DNA from: Myxocyprinus asiaticus
Taxonomy: Eukaryota; Chordata; Actinopteri; Cypriniformes; Catostomidae
DNA: 64,000 nt
Assembly: GCF_019703515.2 (NCBI RefSeq)
Contig: NC_059368.1
Location: 35,727,831-35,791,830, forward strand
Direction of reading: 5' to 3'
This document shows positions 57,401-64,000 of the stretch, piece by piece. The translations under genes were made by a program, and so were the position numbers. Within the stretch, counting starts at the first letter, position 1; the number at the start of each line of letters is the position of its first letter. Under the pieces are notes generated by a model that searched no databases, was not told where the DNA came from, and saw only the letters and a program-made list of their open reading frames with translations.

Positions 57401-60400
57401 ACCTTTAATGTGAACATTACTACACTCATATTAGCTACAATGCTTAACAGTTTATTGCATATTATTTAAACTCAGTTATGAGTTTATTCGTTAGAGTAAT
57501 AATAAAGTATTACCAATTTTCATAGTAGCCTAATAAGAGGAACATTAATGACACCTATTAATTTAAATACATATTTATCATCAAGTTACCATACCATTGT
57601 TCTTAGCAGTGTACTGTACACCATGCCAGCAAGAAACTTACCCTGATATACATTTTGTATGTTTATGTGGGACTATAATTACAACAGAATTTTTTTTTAT
57701 TTTAATGGAAAAAAAAAATCTTACACATTTTACATATGTACTGTCTCTTCAGACACAACTACACCACTGGTTTTAAAAGCTAATTTTATTCTAATGTGCT
57801 GCTGGTTGGATTAGATTCAGCGCACCACTCATCATTTCAATGAATTGTATGCCATTGCGTTGAGGTGTTATGTAGTTGGTGCACTGGTTTGTATTAGAAT
57901 ACAATGACTGTTAATATTGGGAGTCTGTCGTTTTGATTAGGTTTTGTTATGCTGTTCATTCGAGTTAGTGAGATAATATGCACACCCTTTGACGATTTGC
58001 CTATTTGTGATTTACTTTCACGGTCACTTGAGCTTTTTGACGTGGATGTGCACGTCTTAGTGGTGTTTTGTGCTGAGATGAAGTTAATAGGGATGTTTGT
58101 GTGGCATCATGTTTAGAGGTTACGCTAGAAAAAAGTCTTTATTCGTCACTCTGTAAAATTTCTGTCATGATCTATTTTTATCAGTCATACTTATTTTCAT
58201 TTTATAAGTACTAGATCATTGAGGGACGCAGCATTCAATATAATGGCACAAACATGATATCCCCTTGTTTGAGTCCGGTGAAACCAATGAGTTCTAGTGT
58301 GAAACTTCTACCTGTCAATCAACCACTGCGCTTACACAAGGTTTTTAAACTTTGCCGGTTAAAGTGCATACACACATGCACAAGTTCACAGAACTTCATA
58401 GTCCCTGATGTGAACATAAAGTGTAACATGAGAAGCACATCTGTGAAGCTCAGTTAACACAGTTACTACACAAAAATAATTGACAATTCTGCTCTAAACG
58501 TGATATTTGCGCTTATTAAATGCATGCACAATTGCCTGAAATTATGTGCTGTTTTTTGTTTTCGTTTTGTTATTATGCAATTTGAGCTTTATTATCATAC
58601 ATTAACACACTGAAATAATGACTGATGTATGCAGTCATGAAATCAGATACCCTCTACTCAAAATCTAAACACAAAAGAGATGCACAATACCAGGTGTAAA
58701 TGATGATGGCGCCAGTTAATACGAATCTAATGCACATATTAATACCAGGGAATAAACAGTGCACATGCACAGTGGGAATGTGAGGGACAAAGAGTGAAGT
58801 CAAAACTGATGCACTATGTTCAAATGTTTTTCTTTTTTATCTGTCAAAATGACGGACAGAATTTTGAATTATTTGTCAATGTTTCAAAGATTGGTCAAAT
58901 AATTGATTATTAAGTGATTGTTTGTGCACCACACTAAATAATGACCGTGAGATGCCACTGGTCGTAAGCTCTACTTTTGAACCCCTAAATACTCTTGTAT
59001 TTTCTTTTTTTTTTTTGATTGACTGCCTAATATCTGCCTAACGGTATGTGTCCACTGGCGCGTGGTGAGCGGAGGTGAGCAAGCATTTTCAAGTCATTCC
59101 TATGCAGTGTACTCACACATAGTAAAGATGTATTAATGTTGTATTCTTGAGTTGTACAGTTGTTTTGATGATGTTTAGTTGAAAAAGCATATGTTGGTTT
59201 AATAAATTAACCACCAAGTTGTATTGAGCAGTTATGAGTAATAGGAAATTACTAGTAATTCTCATATTATACGTTAATATAATTTTTTTATTATATTTAA
59301 ATACAGTTTCACAGAAATATTGATACAAAAATATGTCTTCACATGTATCACACTGGATTTGATGTAGTTAATGTATACAGCGCATCCGGAAAGTATTCAC
59401 AGCGCTTCACTTTTTCCACATTTTGTTATGTTACAGCCTTATTCCAAAATGGATAAAATTCATTATTTTCCTCAAAATTCTACAAACAATACCCCATAAT
59501 GACAATGTGAAAGAAGTTTGTTTGAATATTAACAAATGTATTTAAAAAAAAAAAAATATCACATGTACATAAGTATTCACAGCCTTTGCTCAATACTTTG
59601 TTGAAGCACCTTTGGCACCAATTACAGCCTCAAGTCTTTTTGAGTATGATGCTACAAGCTTGGCACACCTATTTTTGGGAAGCTTCTCCCATTCTTCCTT
59701 GCAGGACCTCTCAAGCTCCATCAGGTTGGATGGGGAGCGTCGGTGCACAGCCATTTTCAAATCTCTCCAGAGATGTTCAATCGGGTTCAAGTCCGGGCTC
59801 TGGCTGGGCCACTCGAGGACATTCACAGATTTGTCCCGGAGCCACTCCTTTGTTATCTTGACTGTGTGCTTAGGGTCGTTGTCCTGTTGGAAGATTAACC
59901 TTTGTCCCAGTCTGAGGTCCAGAGTGCTCTGGAGCAGGTTTTCATCAAGGATGTCTCTGTACATTGCTGCATTCATCTTTCCCTCGATCCTGACTAGTCT
60001 CCCAGTTCCTGCCGCTGAAAAACATCCCCACAGCATGATACTGCCACCACCAGGCTTCACTGTAGGGATGGTATTGGCCAGGTGATGAGCGGTGCCTGGT
60101 TTCCTCCAGACATGACACTTGCCATTCAGGCCAAAGAGTTCAATCTTTGTTTCTCATGGTCTGAGAGTCCTTCAGGTGCCTTTTGGCAAACTCCAGGCAG
60201 GCTGTCATGTGTATTTTACTGAGGAGTGGCTTCCGTCTGGCCACTCTACCATACAGGCCTGATTGGTGGAGTGCTGCAGAGATGGTTGTTCTTCTGGAAG
60301 GTTCTCCTCTCTCCACAGAGAAAAGCTGGAGCTCTGTCAGAGTGACCATCGGGTTCTTGGTCACCTCCCTGACTAAGGCCCTTCTCCCCCGATCGCTCAG

Positions 60401-62226
60401 TTTGGCCAGGCGGCCAGCTCTAGGAAGAGTCCTGGTGGTTCCAAACTTCTTCCATTTACGGATGATGGAGGCCACTGTGCTCATTGGGACCTTCAATGCT
60501 GCAGAAATTTTTCTGTACCCTTCCCCAGATCTGTGCCTCGATACAATCCTGTCTCGGAGGTCTACAGACAATTCCTTGGACTTCATGGCTTGGTTTGTGC
60601 TCTGACATGCACTGTTAACTGTGGGACCTTATATAGACAGGTGTGTGCCTTTCCAAATCATGTCCAATCAACTGAATTTATCACAGGTGGACTCCAATCA
60701 AGTTGTAGAAACATCTCAAGGATGATCAGTGGAAACAGGATGCACCTGAGCTCAATTTTGAGTGTCATAGCAAAGGCTGTGAATACCTATGTACATATGA
60801 TTTTTTTTCGTTTTTTATTTTTAATAAATTTGCAAAGATTTCAAACAAACTTCTTTCATGTTGTCATTATGGGGTATTGTTTGTAGAATTTTGAGGAAAA
60901 TAATGAATTATTCCATTATGGAATAAGGCTGTAACATAACAAAAAGTGGAAAAAGTGAAGCGCTGTGAATACTTTCCGGATGCACTGTATTTTGAAATGT
61001 CAAATCATTTTAACATTTTATTATTTCTAAAAAAAAAAAAAATGGCATATTAATTAATAACTTTTATATTTAGCAGTTAACATGCCAAAAATATAAATCT
61101 TTTTACATGCATGAACAGTTAAGAAGATATTCATGACTTACAATATATTTTTTAATGAAAACCATTGGATTATGAATGATTTATAAGCTTTAATTTCACC
61201 TGGACAAAATTGACCTGCCAAAGCAAAAGGTGTGCTGACAGTAATCACGTATATATATGATGATTATATTGACCGTGAACTGAAAACAATCATAGGCTGA
61301 GTTCGAAATGGCACACGACACACTGCTCTTACTATTTCTGCCATAGACTGATGTGGCAGAAACATGAAAAGTAGTATGGGTAACAACACACATTCACAGT
61401 AACACGCCCCATGCGGCAGCTCTCTGGCATGGTGAACAGGGTTGAGTTGATTTTTCTCGCGCCAGTGGACACATGCCATTATCTAGTCTAGGTTCTAGGC
61501 AAGGCACTTGATATCTCAAATTAGCCTAACATGAAAGACATCAAAACACACATTAACAACATTAAATCACCGTACGAGTAGGGGTTCTGTGGTGATGCAC
61601 TGGCTTCTGTATGTAAACTGGGTGGTACAAAACCCTTGCAGCTACGGCAGAGACAGGAGAGGAAAGGAAGTGAGAGAGACGGAGACAGAGAGAGCAGATC
61701 ACTGTATGACAGCACCAGGAGTGTTAGGCATATAGGTCAGATTGATGAAAGATTTATCATTGTGTTGTTGCGGTGGGCATGCATGAAACACATTGTCCTA
61801 ACTAAGCATGACAAGTTTCAAGCATCAGGTAATTTGTTCTGTCCTCACTGAAACTGAAATTCTACGTAAGTGACAAAAATAACAGCCAATCAGAAGACAG
61901 TGTTTACAGGAGAGCTATGTCTGATTATGTATGACTTTGGACTATTGAGATTCCACTATGGGTGGGACTACCTGGTGTGACGTGATGAAAACAGAAACTA
62001 AACTGATCAAATGTCACGTGTGAAACTCTTGATGTTTTTGGCTGATTAGGACAAAAACTAGGTTAAAGAAACTACGTACAAGATTGGAATATTTTGCTTG
62101 ATGGTGCTATATCAAGTCTGGTTAGGACACGTGACGTGAGGAGTAATGGTGATGAGCTGAAAGCTTTGTCTGCTCACCTTCAGTATATTCTTTAGTGCCA
62201 TCAAGAGGGTCCACCCACACAACCAG
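54290..62226 (-). CDS. bpnt1: BPNT1, 3'(2'),5'-bisphosphate nucleotidase, last five exons
   Basis: Mg2+-dependent, lithium-sensitive phosphatase of the inositol-monophosphatase fold. In the cytosol it hydrolyses PAP, the by-product of sulfation, to AMP, and it can also act on inositol 1,4-bisphosphate. The - strand exons 62226-62178, 55452-55361, 55271-55074, 54993-54888 and 54441-54290 join in frame to 198 codons plus TGA. All junctions are GT-AG. The metal-binding motif [14 protein letters not shown] and the second family motif [15 protein letters not shown] are complete, and RVGGAGNK and [13 protein letters not shown] match mammalian BPNT1. The roughly 110 N-terminal residues are encoded beyond the right edge. 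The gene converges on YLPM1. Confidence 0.96.
54472..54828 (+). mobile_element. Degenerate family D element, copy 3
   Basis: ACACTACCAGTT left and AACTTTTAACTTGTAGCG right, with internal AAAAAGCATCCCAGGAGGAT as in the copies at 43644 and 44224. It lies in the last BPNT1 intron. Confidence 0.65.
54888..54993 (-). CDS. bpnt1: BPNT1 exon with second IMPase motif
   Basis: Encodes [20 protein letters not shown], then [15 protein letters not shown](G). The Asp in WDTCAP is a metal/substrate ligand in the family. Donor G|GTGACC. Confidence 0.96.
55074..55271 (-). CDS. bpnt1: BPNT1 exon (RVGGAGNK)
   Basis: 66 codons: [60 protein letters not shown] and GGAGNK. Acceptor TGCTTACTCAG, donor AAG|GTGAGG. 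Confidence 0.96.
55361..55452 (-). CDS. bpnt1: BPNT1 exon ([20 protein letters not shown])
   Basis: Acceptor TTTTATTGTAG|GA completes a Gly codon. It encodes [20 protein letters not shown], then [10 protein letters not shown], ending CAG|GTCCAT. Confidence 0.95.
55545..56311. repeat. MITE-like repeat with GACCACGTTTACATG ends
   Basis: The left end GACCACGTTTACATGCATTT and right end CCATGTAAATGTAGTC are imperfect inverted repeats. The interior repeats TGTAAACGCAT and AGAAAGCTG motifs on both sides. Non-coding, in a BPNT1 intron. Confidence 0.6.
56312..58265. other. BPNT1 intron, nothing firmly recognised
   Basis: AT-rich. GGGGCTAAGCCCCGCC near 56350 forms a short hairpin-like motif. No coding or RNA signal. 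Confidence 0.35.
58266..58705 (-). repeat. Inverted copy of the dispersed repeat at 1270-3712
   Basis: On the - strand it shares TTTCATGACTGCAT, CAAAGTTTAAA, GATTGACAGGTAGAA and TTGGTTTCACC with 3248-3712, in the same order. Confidence 0.55.
59378..60987 (-). mobile_element. Tc1 family A copy 2
   Basis: TA-flanked, from CAGCGCATCCGGAAAGTATT to TTTCCGGATGCACTG, 1610 bp, in the large BPNT1 intron and co-oriented with the gene. It is the best preserved family A copy in the window. Confidence 0.9.
59590..60586 (-). pseudogene. Family A transposase, two frames (copy 2)
   Basis: The N-terminal frame (60586-60140) runs from [20 protein letters not shown] through the HTH and [10 protein letters not shown] to TMRNKD and a stop, 148 codons. 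The C-terminal frame picks up in a different frame and ends at 59590 with GAKGASTKY. It includes [31 protein letters not shown] (second Asp) and [11 protein letters not shown] (Glu). Between them, at 60141-60155, the segment that should carry the first catalytic Asp is missing and the frame shifts. Confidence 0.88.
60988..62177. other. BPNT1 intron remainder
   Basis: No exon recognised. Purine-rich GAGAGACGGAGACAGAGAGA near 61672. Confidence 0.4.
62178..62226 (-). CDS. bpnt1: BPNT1 exon with catalytic motif [13 protein letters not shown]
   Basis: This 49-nt exon encodes [16 protein letters not shown](G). The two Asp residues of DPLDGT bind catalytic metal in the IMPase family. Acceptor TTAATTTCTCAG, donor AAG|GTGAGC. 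Earlier exons are not found up to 64000. Confidence 0.96.
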
Positions 62227-62524
62227 CTGAGAAATTAAGATGAAACATTTAGACAAATGCCATATTGAGGTACTTTTATGTTCCTGGTAGGAACTTTAAC
62301 AAAACACCTTTCCGAAGCAATATCTGTGCAGACCTATTAGGGGGAAAAATTATGAAAACCTCTACATTGCACATATTTTATTTTTTTAATTAGTGCTGCC
62401 AAAATGAACACTTTTACTGATATTAAATTTCCCAAACTAACACAGTTTACACATTTACCTTGTTTCATATTAAAAACACTGGTAGGAACAGCAAGAAACT
62501 TTGTCTTCTTAATGTCAACTTATA

Positions 62525-64000
62525 CAGTGCATCCGGAAAGTATTCACAGCGCTTCACTTTTTCCACATTTTGTTATGTTACAGCCTTATTCCAAAATGGA
62601 TTAAATTCATTATTTTCCTCAATTCTACAAACAATACCCCATAATGACAATGTGAAAGAAGTTTGTTTGAAATCTTTGCAAATTTATTAAAGAAAAAAAA
62701 AAAAAATCTAAATCACATGTACATAAGTATTCACAGCCTTTGCTCAGTACTTTGTTGAAGCACCTTTGGCACCAATTACAGCCTCAAGTTTTTTTGAGTA
62801 TGATGCTATAAGCTTGGCACACCTATTTTTGGGCAGTTTCTCCCATTCTTCTTTGCAGGACCTCTCAAGCTCCATCAGGTTGGATAGGGAGTGTCGGTGC
62901 ACAGCCATTTTCAGATCGCTCCAGAGATGTTCAATCGGGTTCAAGTCTGGGCTCTGGCTGGGCCACTCAAGGACATTCACAGAGTTGTCCTGTAGCCACT
63001 CCTTTGTTATCTTGGCTGTGTGCTTAGGGTCGTTGTCCTGTTGGAAGATGAACCGTCACCCCAGTCTGAGGTCCAGAGTGCTCAGGAGCAGGTTTTCATC
63101 AAGAATGTCTCTGTACATTGCTGCATTCATCTTTCCCTCAATCCTGACTAGTCTCCCAGCTCCTGCCGCTGAAAAACATCCCCACAGCATGATGCTGCCA
63201 CCACCAGGCTTCACTGTAGGGATGGTATTGGCCAGGTGATGAGCGGTGCCTGGTTTCCTCCAGACATGACACTTGCCATTCAGGCCAAAGAGTTCAATCT
63301 TTGTTTCTCATGGTCTGAGAGTCCTTCAGGTGCCTTTTGGCAAACTCCAGGCAGGCTGTCATGTGTATTTTACTGAGGAGTGGCTTCCGTCTGGCCACTC
63401 TACCATACAGGCCTGATTGGTGGAGTGCTGCAGAGATGGTTGTTCTTCTGGAAGGTTCTCCTCTCTCCACAGAGAAATGCTGGAGCTCTGTCAGAGTGAC
63501 CATCTGGTTCTTGGTCACCTCCCTGACTAAGGCCCTTCTCCCCCGATCGCTCAGTTTGGCTGGGCGGCCAGCTCTAGGAAGAGTCCTGGTGGTTCCAAAC
63601 TTCTTCCATTTATGGATGATGGAGGCCACTGTGCTCATTGGGACCTTCAATGCTGCAGAAATTTTTCTGTACCCTTCCCCAGATCTGTGCCTTGATACAA
63701 TCCTGTCTCGGAGGTCTACAGACAATTCCTTGGACTTCATGGCTTGGTTTGTGCTCTGACATGCACTGTTAACTGTGGGACCTTATATAGACAGGTGCGT
63801 GCCTTTCCAAATCATGTCCAATCAACAGAATTTACCACAGGTGGACTCCAGTCAAGCTGTAGAAACATCTCAAGGATGATCAGTGGAAACAGGATGCACC
63901 TGAGCTCAATTTTGAGTGTCATGGCAAAGGCTGTGAATACTTATGTACATGTGATTTTTTTTTTTTTCTCATTTTTTATTTTTAATAAATTTGCAAAAAT
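62525..64000 (-). mobile_element. Tc1 family A copy 3, cut by window edge
   Basis: Starts CAGTGCATCCGGAAAGTATT after TATA, in the same orientation as copy 2. The far inverted repeat is not reached. It lies upstream (in gene sense) of the BPNT1 catalytic exon, so within another BPNT1 intron. Confidence 0.9.
62744..63740 (-). pseudogene. Family A transposase pseudogene, copy 3
   Basis: The N-terminal frame (63740-63294, 148 codons) ends at TMRNKD, exactly as in copy 2. The C-terminal part ends GAKGASTKY at 62744 and keeps NPIEHLWSDLK but has additional breaks. The segment with the first catalytic Asp is missing at the same position (63295-63309). Confidence 0.87.

Noticed and set aside
62227..64000. 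Search for upstream BPNT1 exons
   Set aside because: Only intron sequence and the third family A Tc1 copy are seen.

Overview
The window looks like nuclear DNA from a teleost fish. It is AT-rich, with two spliced vertebrate genes, many Tc1/mariner-type transposons of families familiar from fish, tRNA-derived SINEs, and long CA/TG/TA microsatellites. The SINE and several repeats remind me of cyprinids and other otophysans, but that is recall and not a search result.

Genes. (1) A YLPM1 (ZAP3) orthologue lies on the + strand, with 17 coding exons from 5330 to 33291. They join in one frame to 1473 residues plus a stop. The first visible exon is internal, so the promoter and N-terminal exons lie to the left of the window. 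The protein runs from a Gln/Trp-rich helical segment through a Pro/Arg/Glu-rich low-complexity region to a P-loop kinase-like domain (GLPGSGKS) and a C-terminal RVRW PP1-docking motif. A 3'UTR intron (33330-34361) and a poly(A) signal (34675) close the transcript. (2) BPNT1, 3'(2'),5'-bisphosphate nucleotidase, lies on the - strand. Its last five exons (62226 down to 54290, 198 residues) are present and its 5' exons lie beyond the right edge. The two genes converge and are separated by about 19.6 kb of transposon-rich sequence.

Layout. 1-5329: a Tc1 tail, two SINEs in opposite orientation and copies of an unnamed dispersed repeat. 5330-8995: YLPM1 exons 1-6. 8996-18206: a 9.2-kb intron holding an 18S/28S rRNA-derived mosaic, a Sleeping Beauty-like Tc1 split by a ZNF/hAT-like fragment, LTR-like pieces and a nearly intact Tc1. 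18207-22411: YLPM1 exons 7-14. 22412-33144: exons 15-16 and a run of three abutting Tc1 derivatives, two of them with duplicated ends. 33145-34700: last coding exon and 3'UTR. 35417-44780: a dense array of Tc1 elements separated by little more than TA/CA microsatellites. 44780-54289: mostly unannotated intergenic DNA. 54290-64000: the BPNT1 3' half, with two copies of one Tc1 family in or beside its introns.

Most of the window is ordinary host gene plus transposable elements. I found no new defence, metabolic or signalling system. The points most worth a second look are the rRNA-derived mosaic, a shared inactivating deletion in three copies of one Tc1 family, fold-back Tc1 derivatives, and the array of TA-targeted insertions.
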